A stretch of DNA of 64,000 nucleotides. Source: an uncultured Flavobacteriales bacterium (GTDB lineage Bacteria; Bacteroidota; Bacteroidia; Flavobacteriales_D; Parvicellaceae). Of the stretch, positions 1 to 10,699 are shown piece after piece. Numbering within the stretch: the first letter of the stretch is position 1; every line of letters begins with the position of its first letter. A program made the translations under genes and the position numbers. A model generated the notes under the pieces. That model was not told the origin of the DNA, did not search any database, and saw nothing but the letters and a program-made list of their open reading frames with translations. The stretch is taken from contig CALSRM010000004.1 in assembly GCA_943788755.1 (NCBI GenBank), positions 1 to 64,000 of the forward strand. Direction: 5' to 3'.

Positions 1-455
1 AACTTTAATTCTATTTAACCGCTTGATTTTCTAAGCGGGGTGCAAATGTAAATCTAATTTTAACAAGTGCAAATTTTATGTCAATTTATTTGAAAATAAT
101 TTTGATTTGTTTTAAAGACTTGGCTCGTTTGCCTGTTCTAAATTTAACTCCTCATTTTCAAAGCGGGTGCAAATGTAAATCTAATTTTTATACCTGCAAC
201 TTTTTTTATAATTATTTCAAACCTTTTTTTTTGATTGGTTTTACTTAAGCTCATTTGCTATATGTAAATATCACCTCTCATTTTCAAAGCGGGTGCAAAT
301 TTAAATCTAATTTTTATATCTGCAACCTTTTTAAAAATTATTTCAAAACTTTTTTTTTAATTGGTCTTACTTGAGCTCGTTTGCTTCAGGTAATTAACGA
401 CTTCTCATTTTCAAAGCGGATGCAAATGTAGATTCTTTTCCTTTCTTAACAAGGA
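1..455 (-). promoter_or_regulatory. Tandem array of four promoter-like units (~127 bp period) directed leftward out of the window
   Basis: gcaaat(g/t)ta core (reverse complement TAnnTTTGC) begins at 42, 169, 295 and 422 (spacing 127/126/127). The proximal copy has CAAA at 70-73, i.e. TTTG-N19-TAcaTTTG on the minus strand. Other copies have GTTG/CTTG at the same position. Flank tcattttcaaagcggg is repeated in copies 2-4. Confidence 0.7.
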
Positions 456-506
456 AAAATCAATAAATTTTAAAACTAATTCTAACCTCCCTTGAATATC
501 AATATT

Positions 507-1193
507 TTAGGGAGTAGAATTTGACACTGAAATTACTTTTCCGTTTATAAATCGCGGTCCATTCAATGCAAAACCATAAATATACTGAGCCATTTCTTTT
601 GCGGAAACTGAAGCTTCATATCCAGGAAAGGCCTCATTTAGCATTTCTGTTTGAACTGCACCAAGCGCTAAACAATTAAATTTAATGTTTGATTCTTTAT
701 ATTCTTCAGCTAAACACTCCGTTAAGATAGACATTCCGCCTTTTGAAGAACTATAAGCAGATAATCCTGGAAATTTGACAGAGCCTTGAACACCGCCCAT
801 ACTACCTATACTTATTACATGTGAATTATCCTCTCTAAGTAATGGTAGAACTATTTGCATTAATCGAAAAGGACCTAATACATTCACTTCATACATCCTT
901 CGTAAATTACTTTCTGAAATCTGACCAAATGTCTCATTTACCAAATAACCGGCATTATTAATTAAAACATCTATACCATTGTCAATAGTAAGAAACGAAT
1001 TTAATTCGATATTGTTTAACGATTCAAAATCAAATTGAAGGAATTTAATCCTATTTGAATCACCAACTTCATTTTTGTATTTTTCAATTGGATCTATGTT
1101 TCTGCTCAAACAATATACATTATGTTGCTGTGAAAACAACTTCACTAGCTCTAACCCTATTCCTCTTGAGCAACCTGTAATAACAATATTCAT
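507..1193 (-). CDS. SDR family oxidoreductase
   Basis: N-terminal TGCSRGIG nucleotide-binding motif, NNAG, YSSSK active-site motif. Confidence 0.85.
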   Translation of the reverse strand: MNIVITGCSRGIGLELVKLFSQQHNVYCLSRNIDPIEKYKNEVGDSNRIKFLQFDFESLNNIELNSFLTIDNGIDVLINNAGYLVNETFGQISESNLRRMYEVNVLGPFRLMQIVLPLLREDNSHVISIGSMGGVQGSVKFPGLSAYSSSKGGMSILTECLAEEYKESNIKFNCLALGAVQTEMLNEAFPGYEASVSAKEMAQYIYGFALNGPRFINGKVISVSNSTP

Positions 1194-1202
1194 TTATATA
1201 GT

Positions 1203-1239
1203 ATAAAAAAAGCCACTCCTTTATTTAGGAAGTGACTTC
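1203..1239 (-). terminator. Intrinsic terminator-like hairpin downstream of the protease gene
   Basis: Minus strand AAGTCACTTCC-taaataaa-GGAGTGGCTTTTTTT. Confidence 0.5.
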
Positions 1240-1257
1240 ATGTTTCGTTTGTCAATC

Positions 1258-2901
1258 TTATTCTACTATCAACTTTTTCGTTTGAATCGCTCCTTCAGAA
1301 CTTACTTTAATAAAATACACTCCGTTTGAAACTGAGCTTAAATCTACTTTCATTGAAGCTCCTGTTACATCCTTGTAAGATGACATTAATCTTCCTTGTA
1401 TATCAACTAATTCAATCGACACATTATTCAAACCATTAACAGAGATTAACTGTTACGCTACTAGATGCTGGATTTGGATACATTTCAAAGAATACATGAT
1501 TATCAATTTCTTTTACACTTGTTAAACAAAAAGCTGGTGTCTCAACTCCTCCATTTGGATCATAACCATCTAATGATGTAACTCCAGACCCTGAAGGATC
1601 TAACCAATCGCTTAATCTAGACGAAGAAGAGCTAGAACCATTTCCAGTCCAAGACATTGAAAATTTACCATAGTAATCATTAACACTATTAAAACAATTT
1701 GCTTGCCCACCATGCAACTGTCCCAACTAAATGATGATTCTCATCCCATAATCCAGAACCAGAAGAACCTCCTTCTGTTGTTGTATTTCTTTCCCAAGCT
1801 TCTATTCTCCATGAAGAGTTAGAGATAGACAACCCTGCTGCACTTGTTAAGGGGTCATCATCAAATGCTAATTTCTTAACATCTCCTGCAGGATGATGAA
1901 TACCTGCACCTGTTTGGGGTGCTGCTCCACCGTTATCCCATCCTGCATAAAAGACTTCATAACTTGCAGGTGGGGTTGTATTCAATTCTATTAAACCAAA
2001 ATCAGATGCTGAATTACTCGCTTTAAAAGTAGATCCATTAACGCTATTCCCATTAGTTGCACCAGCTGCATTAGCATTTGAACTTGAACAGTTAGTGCTA
2101 TTATAATTAAACTTAAAAACAGCACTCCCCATAGATGATGGACCACAGTGATTTGCAGTTAAGAAATAAGGAGTACCATCCTCACTTGTATTATTTACTA
2201 ATGTTCCAGTACAAAGACCTCCTCCAATAGCTATTCTTGCTACTGACCTTATTTCATCTAACCAACCACAAGCATCCCAACAAACAACATCTTTATTGCA
2301 AGTTCCAGATTCACCTATTTTAGCTGGATACCAGTTATTAATATCTACATAACCGTGCACAACCATTCCTATAAGCAACCTACCTTGACCTGTAACTTCG
2401 CTCGGTTCAAAATATTCAATAACTACAGTTTCTCCTTTAATTAAGTCAGAGCCTAACATGTTATTTGCATTATTATTACTTGCTGTATAAGCGCCTACAA
2501 CCATGTCCGTTTCTTTATTATATAAATGAACAGAAGCTCCGTTAGGAATAAAGAAATCATTAAATATTACATTCATCGACAATGCTCCAGGAGATGAAAA
2601 TTTAATTTTCCAAACCTTATCTCCTTCATCCGTCGTTTGCCAAGTTCCAGAATTTTGTAAACTATAATTAGTGATATGCTCATATCCAAATCGAAAAGGA
2701 CCTACCTTATTTGCACGGTTAATCAAATCTTCCTCTAATTGTTTTTCTAGATTAAAGACTGGCATTACATGTTCATTCATCTTACTATCGTCAGACAACA
2801 GGTTAGAATTAAAAGACACGGGGCCTCCAACATTGTAGGTTTGTGCTATTGTTGCAAAACTTATAGGTTAACCCTAACAATAAAGTAGTTGCTTTTTTCA
2901 T
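1258..2901 (-). pseudogene. Trypsin-like/lysyl-endopeptidase-type secreted serine peptidase with T9SS C-terminal sorting domain, broken by three frameshifts
   Basis: Pieces: MKKATTLLLGLT signal peptide; ISFATIAQTYNVGGPVSFNSN... into ORF 1689-2819 (LTANHCG, GGSSGSGLWD); ORF 1436-1726 (GQLHGGQANCFN ... YPNPASSSVTVN); then VNGLNNVSIELVDIQGRLMSSYKDV...KKLIVE in a third frame. Confidence 0.75.
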
Positions 2902-3052
2902 GGTTGTTTTTTAATTTGGTGCGTCAAGATACAAAACAAATTGATGTCTGCCACTATTACCAATATCTGTACCTATTGGTAGATACAGATAAGAACTGCA
3001 CCAGACCTTAAACATGAAGCCTTTCATAGCTTAAAAAAGTAGCTTAGCTAAA

Positions 3053-4114
3053 TTATGCTTCATCGAAGTCTACCACCACACTTTCGGATGCAGGATGGGC
3101 CTGACACGCCAACACAAAACCTTCGGCAACCTCTTCATCACTTAATGCATAATTAGCATCCATTATCATTTTTCCTTCAGTAACCTTTGCCTTGCAAGTA
3201 CAGCAAACAGCTCCTTTGCAAGAAAATGGAGCATCTACATCGTTTCTCATTGCAGCTTCTAATACGTTCTCTCCCACTGAGGCCAACTCAAACTCTGTTT
3301 CCTCTTCGTCATATATCACTTTAACCTTGGCAGTTCCTGTAAAGTTAGAAACCTCAACTTCTTTTTCTGCAGCTAATAAGACAGGAGTTGTAAATAATTC
3401 AAATTTAATTTTATCCTCTGAAACTCCTAGAGTTTGCAGTACATCTTTAACATTAAAAATCATCTCTTCCGGACCACACATGAAAAATGCTTTTGATTTT
3501 AATAAATCAAGATTAGATTTTAAAAGTTCAGTTGCTTTATTTTTATCAATCCTTCCATTTGTTATTGAATTACCTGTCTCTTCTCTCGATAAAATATGGT
3601 AAACCGATAATCTGTCTCCAGTCAAAGAATCAATTTCATTTTTAAAAATAGTACTATCACTAGTTTTGTTTCCATAGAAAAGAACGAATTTACTTCCAGG
3701 CTCATTATCCAATACAGATTTTATCATTGACCATATAGGTGTAATACCACTTCCTGCCGCAAATGCCACGTAAGTTTTTTGTTCCAAGCTTGTTTCTAAA
3801 GTGAAGTTTCCTTGAGGAGACATAACTTCAATTTGATCACCTACCTTTATTACATCATTAATATGATTGGATACTAATCCTTTATCAACCCGTTTAACAG
3901 CAATTCTAATTGGCTCTCCCGAAAATGGTGACGAACACATTGAATAAGACCTTCTTTCTTCGGTTCCGTTAATATCAAATTTTAATGTTAGATACTGACC
4001 TGAAGTATAGTCAAACGTATTTTTACCTCCTTCCGGGATTTCAAATGCAACAGATACTGTATCCGAAGTTTCATTCTTTATATCAATTACTTTAAGGCTA
4101 TGGAACATACTCAT
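3053..4114 (-). CDS. paaE: Phenylacetyl-CoA epoxidase reductase subunit PaaE-like (FAD/NAD oxidoreductase + 2Fe-2S ferredoxin domain)
   Basis: RRSYSMCSSP FAD motif, AAGSGITPIWSMI, C-terminal FSCKGAVCCTCKAKVTEG. Confidence 0.75.
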   Translation of the reverse strand: MSMFHSLKVIDIKNETSDTVSVAFEIPEGGKNTFDYTSGQYLTLKFDINGTEERRSYSMCSSPFSGEPIRIAVKRVDKGLVSNHINDVIKVGDQIEVMSPQGNFTLETSLEQKTYVAFAAGSGITPIWSMIKSVLDNEPGSKFVLFYGNKTSDSTIFKNEIDSLTGDRLSVYHILSREETGNSITNGRIDKNKATELLKSNLDLLKSKAFFMCGPEEMIFNVKDVLQTLGVSEDKIKFELFTTPVLLAAEKEVEVSNFTGTAKVKVIYDEEETEFELASVGENVLEAAMRNDVDAPFSCKGAVCCTCKAKVTEGKMIMDANYALSDEEVAEGFVLACQAHPASESVVVDFDEA

Positions 4115-4268
4115 GATAATATTTTGTAATAATTAAAGTGCAAAGTTAAAATTGCTATTCAAATTACCTTAACATAATATCAGGTATTTTTCATTAAGTA
4201 ATTATTGAAAAGATTATCAACTATATAGCAGAATACTTTTACTTTTATGGAAATAATTTTTCCAAACA

Positions 4269-5054
4269 ATGAAAACATACAAGAATATTGAATTTGAAAT
4301 TAATGAAGGTGTTGCTATAATCACCTTAAATAGAACTGATGTATTAAACAGCTTTAATTTTGAAATGGCAGATGACACAATAGATGCATTGACTTATTCA
4401 AGAGACGAAAAAATTATTAGAGCAATTGTCTTAACTGCTAATGGGAAAGGATTTTGCGCTGGTCAAGATTTAGCAGAGGCCACTCGAGAAAACGGACCAA
4501 ATATTGAAGAAATTGTTGAGCATACTTACAACCCTATTATAGGATTAATAAGAAATATTGAAAAACCCGTCATTTGTGCTGTCAATGGGGTAGCTGCTGG
4601 TGCAGGAGCAAATATCGCAATTGCATGTGACATAACTTTTGCGGCCGAATCAGCAAATTTTATTCAGTCATTTAGTAATATTGGTTTAGTTCCGGATAGC
4701 GGTGGGACTTTTTTCCTTCCTCGATTAATTGGACTTCAAAGAGCCACAGCTATGATGTTTTCAGGAAACAAAACATCTGCTATTGAAGCAAAAGAAATGG
4801 GAATGATTTATGAAACGGTTGCTGACGAACAATTAATGCAAGTTGTACTTGATTTTGCAAAGAAGCTTTCAAAAAGGCCAACAAAAGGTTTTGGCTTAAC
4901 AAAGAAGGCGCTAAACAAATCTTTTACTAATTCTTTGCAAGAACAATTAGGTATGGAAAAGGAATTACAAGCTATTGCAGCTAAAACGCATGATCACCAA
5001 GAAGGAATAAAAGCTTTCTTTGAGAAAAGAAGACCGAACTACACAGGAGAATAA
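4269..5054 (+). CDS. paaG: Enoyl-CoA hydratase/isomerase, PaaG-like
   Basis: Crotonase fold motifs GFCAGQDL, NGVAAGAGANIA; divergent from paaE-like gene. Confidence 0.7.
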   Translation: MKTYKNIEFEINEGVAIITLNRTDVLNSFNFEMADDTIDALTYSRDEKIIRAIVLTANGKGFCAGQDLAEATRENGPNIEEIVEHTYNPIIGLIRNIEKPVICAVNGVAAGAGANIAIACDITFAAESANFIQSFSNIGLVPDSGGTFFLPRLIGLQRATAMMFSGNKTSAIEAKEMGMIYETVADEQLMQVVLDFAKKLSKRPTKGFGLTKKALNKSFTNSLQEQLGMEKELQAIAAKTHDHQEGIKAFFEKRRPNYTGE

Positions 5055-7301
5055 TTATTTTTTCAGGAAACGCTTATTATAAATAAGGTAACCAAAATTA
5101 AATAGAAAACTCCATTGGTTTTCTCTCGCTTCATAATAGTTCGCCGATAGCGAAATTGGGCCAAGAGGACTTCTGTAAACTAAACTTCCTGAACCACTGT
5201 AATACCTAGTTGACCATGTGTTATTAATATCATAAGATGGCAAATTAAATTCATTTGCTAATATCTTAGTGTAAGGTTGAAACACAAAACCCTCAACCCT
5301 TAAGTCCAAAGAAGGCCTAACTGAAAAAATTGCTTTCATCCCTCCTGCAATATAATCATGTGAGGCATGCTCTGGAATGAAAAAAGTTTTACTTTCTAAA
5401 GTAGGATAATAAGAAGGCGCTTGTATCATAGTTGCCGTGTAATTATCCAAAAAATTATCAATCACCAATAACACACCTTCCATTTCCCCTCCTAATTTTA
5501 TATGTTTCGAAATTTTAAAATACTGTTCTAGCCTCCCCTTAAAGAAATACCAGACATGATCAATGTTATCAGCTGGAGAAACCAACGGAGATGTGCTCCC
5601 AAGTATGCTATTTTCTTTCCCTAAAATATAATTCGCTTGTAAATGCACCAGGCCTCCTTCAGTAGCGTACATTTTACGATTAAGTGTTGATTGCGTATAA
5701 TTCACCCCTATTGATTGAGCTTCAAAATTTGTTGCATCTGCAGTATCTGATGCTGAAAATTGTTCCGTCTGATAATAATTATTCTCAGTCAATCCAATGT
5801 CATACGACATTGATAGCTTGCCAAAGTTAGAAACAGGAATCTGTAAATCAATACCCCCATATCTTTCGTTTTCCACTATATACGATGGTTTTACATCTTC
5901 AAAAAAAGTTGCAAAACTTTTAAAGAAGTCCCATCTACTTATATAACCATACACTCCTAATTTAATTGGTAATCTGTAATTCGCTTCTACATCTACTCTA
6001 CCTCCAACCGAACCATAGAACTTCCCAAAATAGGAATTTGCGGAAAATTTGAACGCAAATTTATTTAACCTCAAATAATCCATACCAAGGTATGCTGTAT
6101 TAATCGGTCTAGATGAAAACAAACCTCCAAATTGAATATTGAACGGTTTTTCAGGTTTAACTCGAATTATCAACACATAGTTTCCTGTTACTTCATTGTA
6201 CTGTGCTAGAGGGTATATGTTCTTTACTTTTTCATCCTCAGCCAATCGAAAAAATCTTTTTTGCAATTCTTCGAGACTTACTATTTCCTTTTTCCGGATT
6301 AAAGCTGACTTTATATACTTTGCTTGGTTTTCTGTAACCCCCTCAACTAAAACTTCTTCAAAATATATTGGCTGCAATTTTTTTCTAAATTCGATACGTT
6401 TTTGCGACAAAGCGGAATCACTAACCCTTAACTGAATTGCGCCTTTGATGCTATCCATTAATGCCATAGTTGCATCATAGCCATCTTGAACAATTTCCTC
6501 TGCTTTTCCAAAATCAAAAACTCCTATGCTTGCTGCAGGTTCTATTAAAATTCCATTTTCACAAATTATGGATGTTTCAGCTCTATTCAATATCATCGTT
6601 TTTAGTTGAGATATTGGATCATCTTGATCAGGAGGAGCCGCAGTATCGCTAAAATTTACTCCAATAATTATGTCTGGCATAAATTCATCATACATAATAT
6701 CGGATGGAAAATTATTATACAACCCCCCATCAAACAAAAGCTTCCCTTCCACCATTATTGGCCTAATATAGCCAGGGTAAGTCATAGAAGCTCTAACAGC
6801 TTGATTCAAATGACCTGTTCCAAAAACAACTTGACTTTTTGTACTTATATCTGAAGCAACACATCTAAAGGGGACAAACAAACTATCAAAATTGTAATTC
6901 GCCTGTGCTGAAATATTTGAATACTGTTTCATATATTCAAAATCCAGTGAAATCGGATTTGTTAAGTTTGTCGGTAATGATTTAGCAACATTAAAATCAT
7001 TAGAAAATCTAACATTTACTAATGATGCATCACTTTCTGTTTTCCTGAAAAAATATTTATATTGGGTTTCAATGCCACCATTAGACATTAACTCAAACTT
7101 ATCATCGAAAAACAAATACTCCATTTGCTCAGGCGATATTCCTGCAGAATACATGCTTCCAATCATAGCACCTGCACTTGTTCCTGTTATATAATCAACA
7201 GGAATGTTATTTTCTTCTAAAGCTTTTAATACTCCGACATGTGCCAAACCCAAGGCTCCACCACCACTCAATACTAATCCAACTTTTTGCGGTGTATCCA
7301 A
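5055..7301 (-). CDS. Patatin-like phospholipase with POTRA/outer-membrane beta-barrel C-terminus
   Basis: GGGALGLAHVGVL, GTSAG, DGGLYNNFP patatin motifs; barrel-like C-terminal half. Probable signal peptide lies in another frame at 7302-7350. Confidence 0.8.
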   Translation of the reverse strand: MDTPQKVGLVLSGGGALGLAHVGVLKALEENNIPVDYITGTSAGAMIGSMYSAGISPEQMEYLFFDDKFELMSNGGIETQYKYFFRKTESDASLVNVRFSNDFNVAKSLPTNLTNPISLDFEYMKQYSNISAQANYNFDSLFVPFRCVASDISTKSQVVFGTGHLNQAVRASMTYPGYIRPIMVEGKLLFDGGLYNNFPSDIMYDEFMPDIIIGVNFSDTAAPPDQDDPISQLKTMILNRAETSIICENGILIEPAASIGVFDFGKAEEIVQDGYDATMALMDSIKGAIQLRVSDSALSQKRIEFRKKLQPIYFEEVLVEGVTENQAKYIKSALIRKKEIVSLEELQKRFFRLAEDEKVKNIYPLAQYNEVTGNYVLIIRVKPEKPFNIQFGGLFSSRPINTAYLGMDYLRLNKFAFKFSANSYFGKFYGSVGGRVDVEANYRLPIKLGVYGYISRWDFFKSFATFFEDVKPSYIVENERYGGIDLQIPVSNFGKLSMSYDIGLTENNYYQTEQFSASDTADATNFEAQSIGVNYTQSTLNRKMYATEGGLVHLQANYILGKENSILGSTSPLVSPADNIDHVWYFFKGRLEQYFKISKHIKLGGEMEGVLLVIDNFLDNYTATMIQAPSYYPTLESKTFFIPEHASHDYIAGGMKAIFSVRPSLDLRVEGFVFQPYTKILANEFNLPSYDINNTWSTRYYSGSGSLVYRSPLGPISLSANYYEARENQWSFLFNFGYLIYNKRFLKK

Positions 7302-7539
7302 AAAAGCTGCATAATAATAATAGGAATAATATGAATTTTTTGCTTATCAAATTTAGAGTTATTGTCTTTACAAATATTACGAATTAATTACATCTATTAA
7401 AACATTTAATAAACCTAATTATTATATAAGAGACAATAGCGTCTAATTTGGTCGTATCTTTTCAACCTAAAGATATTGCAACAACGCAACTCTTCATACT
7501 TGCCTGAATGCACTATTTAAGGAGGATCTTTGATTAACC

Positions 7540-8976
7540 CTATTTAACCGGAATATCTTTCAATACATCTTTTAGTAATGTCCAAAACTTAACAACCGTG
7601 TCAATTTTCACTTTTTCATCCGGAGAATGTGGATTTCGAATTGTCGGACCAAATGAAATCATATCCCAATTTGGATAAATTTCACCTAAAATACCACACT
7701 CCAAACCTGCATGACATGCCATCACTTTTGGATCTTCATTATAAAGGGCTTTGTATTTTCCTTTCATTAAATCCAATATTTCAGAATTTGAATTTGGGTC
7801 CCAGCCAGGATAAGATCCTGTATGTTCAACATCACACCCCATTAATTGAAAACTTGCTCCAACTGTATTAGCAATATCCATTTTAGCTGTCTCTAATGAA
7901 CTTCTTTGTAAACTCTGGGTATTAAATTCTCCATCTTTCACAATAACTCTTGCCAAAGAAGAGGAAGTCTCAACCAAGCCTTCAATTGTCATACTCATTC
8001 TATACACACCATTGTGCAAAGCATATATTGCATTCGTAAGATTCAAAACATCCCTTTTGGACATTACTTTTTTTGGTAAGTCAACAGCAGTAATCTCAAT
8101 TATCAATCCTCCATCTGAAACAGAAAATTCATCCTTAATTTCTTGCACCCTACTTTCAAATTCTTGTAAATATGATTCATCTTTTACTGTAATGGTAGCA
8201 AAAGATTCTCTTGGAATAGCATTTCGCAAACTACCTCCATTTATTTCTGCAATTCGAAGTTCGTATGCTCCGCAATTCCAAAGTAAACGGTTCATTATTT
8301 TATTTGCATTTCCGCGTTGTAAATGAATATCCATTCCAGAGTGACCACCTTTTAAACCTTTTACTGTAATCGTATAGGCAATTCCAGATGAAGGTTCTTC
8401 TGTGTAGTTGTATTTCGTATTTGTATCAATACCACCTGCACAACCGATAGAGAATTCATCATCATCTTCTGTATCTAAATTCAACAAAATGTCTGCTTTC
8501 AAAACTCCAGCCTCCAGCCCAAAAGCTCCAGTCATTCCCGTTTCTTCATCAATTGTAAACAAGGCTTCTAATGCAGGATGAGCAATATCAGTAGATTCTA
8601 ATAAAGACATTATTGCTGCCACTCCCATTCCATTATCCGCTCCTAAAGTAGTTCCATTAGCAGTAACCCAATCGCCATCAATTAACATCTCAATACCTTG
8701 CGTGTCAAAATCAAACTCTGTATCTGAATTTTTTTGATGAACCATATCAAGGTGCGATTGTAAAACAACCATTTTCCTATTTTCCATACCCACGGTAGCC
8801 GGTTTTGAAATTATCACGTTACCTACTCCGTCTACATAAGTATGTAAGCCTAAGTCCTCTCCAAAATCTTTTGCGAAAGCGATTACTCTCTCTTCCTTTT
8901 TGGAAGGGCGAGGAACGCTATTTAACTTTGCAAAATTATTCCAAACTGTTTGTGGTTCTAAGTCTCTAATTTCCAT
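7540..8976 (-). CDS. pepD: Aminoacyl-histidine dipeptidase (Xaa-His dipeptidase)
   Basis: VLQSHLDMVHQK, GADNGMGVAA, LLNLDTEDDDEFSIGCAGG; likely start MEIRDLEPQ at 8976. Confidence 0.85.
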   Translation of the reverse strand: MEIRDLEPQTVWNNFAKLNSVPRPSKKEERVIAFAKDFGEDLGLHTYVDGVGNVIISKPATVGMENRKMVVLQSHLDMVHQKNSDTEFDFDTQGIEMLIDGDWVTANGTTLGADNGMGVAAIMSLLESTDIAHPALEALFTIDEETGMTGAFGLEAGVLKADILLNLDTEDDDEFSIGCAGGIDTNTKYNYTEEPSSGIAYTITVKGLKGGHSGMDIHLQRGNANKIMNRLLWNCGAYELRIAEINGGSLRNAIPRESFATITVKDESYLQEFESRVQEIKDEFSVSDGGLIIEITAVDLPKKVMSKRDVLNLTNAIYALHNGVYRMSMTIEGLVETSSSLARVIVKDGEFNTQSLQRSSLETAKMDIANTVGASFQLMGCDVEHTGSYPGWDPNSNSEILDLMKGKYKALYNEDPKVMACHAGLECGILGEIYPNWDMISFGPTIRNPHSPDEKVKIDTVVKFWTLLKDVLKDIPVK

Positions 8977-9015
8977 GAAAAATATATTTGAGGCAAATAT
9001 AATAAGTATGAATGA

Positions 9016-9255
<240 letters not shown>

Positions 9256-10476
9256 TTAATAACTAGTAACCAATATCTCTACTCGCCTATTCAGTGACTG
9301 TTCTTCCTCTGTGCCGGTTGTTGGAAATAACATTTGCGTGCAATTAAATCCTTTAACAGTAATGCGCTCAGAATCGATTCCTTTTTTTATTAAAAATGTT
9401 TTCACAGTGCTTGCTCTAGCCAAGGAAAGATCTTGACTTGATGCTATTCCACCAGGACAACCGTTTGTATGTCCATCAATTCTTATGATAAGAGATTTAT
9501 TCCTTTTCATTAATTTTAATATTCTTTTAAAAGAAGGTATTGAAGTGGTCAAAGCTCTAGGAGAACCACCATGAAAATTTATATTATTTAAAACTATGTT
9601 CTTACCTTTCTTTAATGCAGGTAAAATGACATTTATAGGGTCAGGAAAAGTTTCAGAAGTAATTTTAATCATTTTCTCGAAGAAAAAATGATTATTACTC
9701 TCAACAGATAACGTATAATCTCCAGAACGTGATGTTTTCAATATAGGTGCATACAACTTAAATTTCCCTGTAGTTTTATCTGCTATTGTTTGTGCTAAGA
9801 GCTCTCCTGTTTTACTTTCCCACATAACTTTTACTTCCTCATTTATCAAATTATTCTCGTCATTTTTTATAACGCCAGTGACCTCAACTGTTTTGTAATA
9901 GTCAAACACCAATGAAAAACCAGCCTTATTTCCATAGACGTTATCCAAAACTAAATAATATTGGTCTCCTTGCTCGACATCTATTGCTTTACTAAGATGG
10001 TTTCCTGGTCCAGAATGTACTCTTTCTTCACCAGCACCAAGCCAAAGACCTGTAACACTATTTTCCTCAGGACTATATCGAGATATATTGGTTCGAAGCG
10101 GTTTGATTTTCTTTTTAACCACATCTGAACAAAAATTTTCATCCGTATACTTAAACAAAAGAAAATCAAAATCGGTAGCTGTATCTTTAGGAATGATTTT
10201 AAAAATCAGAATCCCATCAGTAACTGCGTCAAACTGAAACCAAGCGCTGTTATGCTCCTTTTTAAAATACTGCAATGAATTGCTTGAGTTCCCCGAAAAC
10301 TCAACCTTCTCTCCTATTCCTTGGGGCGATTCTTCAAACCTATATTTTCCTTCTGCTTTAATTATAGGAGCATTGAAACAATCTTGGACCAATGGAGCTG
10401 TTTTTTGACAATAACCTATTACTAGAAAAAAACAGGAAAACGTGAATGACAATAAATATTTATTTGTACTTCTCAT
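9256..10476 (-). CDS. OmpA family outer membrane protein
   Basis: C-terminal IRIDGHTNGCPGG...LSLARASTVKTFLIKKGI...NRRVEI. Confidence 0.8.
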   Translation of the reverse strand: MRSTNKYLLSFTFSCFFLVIGYCQKTAPLVQDCFNAPIIKAEGKYRFEESPQGIGEKVEFSGNSSNSLQYFKKEHNSAWFQFDAVTDGILIFKIIPKDTATDFDFLLFKYTDENFCSDVVKKKIKPLRTNISRYSPEENSVTGLWLGAGEERVHSGPGNHLSKAIDVEQGDQYYLVLDNVYGNKAGFSLVFDYYKTVEVTGVIKNDENNLINEEVKVMWESKTGELLAQTIADKTTGKFKLYAPILKTSRSGDYTLSVESNNHFFFEKMIKITSETFPDPINVILPALKKGKNIVLNNINFHGGSPRALTTSIPSFKRILKLMKRNKSLIIRIDGHTNGCPGGIASSQDLSLARASTVKTFLIKKGIDSERITVKGFNCTQMLFPTTGTEEEQSLNRRVEILVTSY

Positions 10477-10613
10477 AAAATAACTTATAAATGTTTATGA
10501 TATAACGACACCTTAATCAATTGGTACATTAATAATTAGTAAGGTTGTAAATCATTTAATATTTGAATGATTCTCCAAGCCTTCCAGTTTTTGACAAATA
10601 TAACGAAACTGTA

Positions 10614-10645
10614 TTTGCTTCCAACCTCAGGGTTGTCTACATTTG
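10614..10645 (+). promoter_or_regulatory. Bacteroidota-type promoter upstream of hutU
   Basis: TTTG (10614-10617)-N20-TAcaTTTG (10638-10645). Confidence 0.5.
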
Positions 10646-10699
10646 TGCTAATACAAACACTACAACATTGTCAGTAGAATATTTAACATATCATATTAG

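Noticed and set aside
1-455. CRISPR-like array
   Set aside because: Four ~127-bp spaced repeats, but repeats are long, degenerate and contain promoter elements; intervening sequence is itself partly conserved rather than unique spacers, and there are no cas genes.
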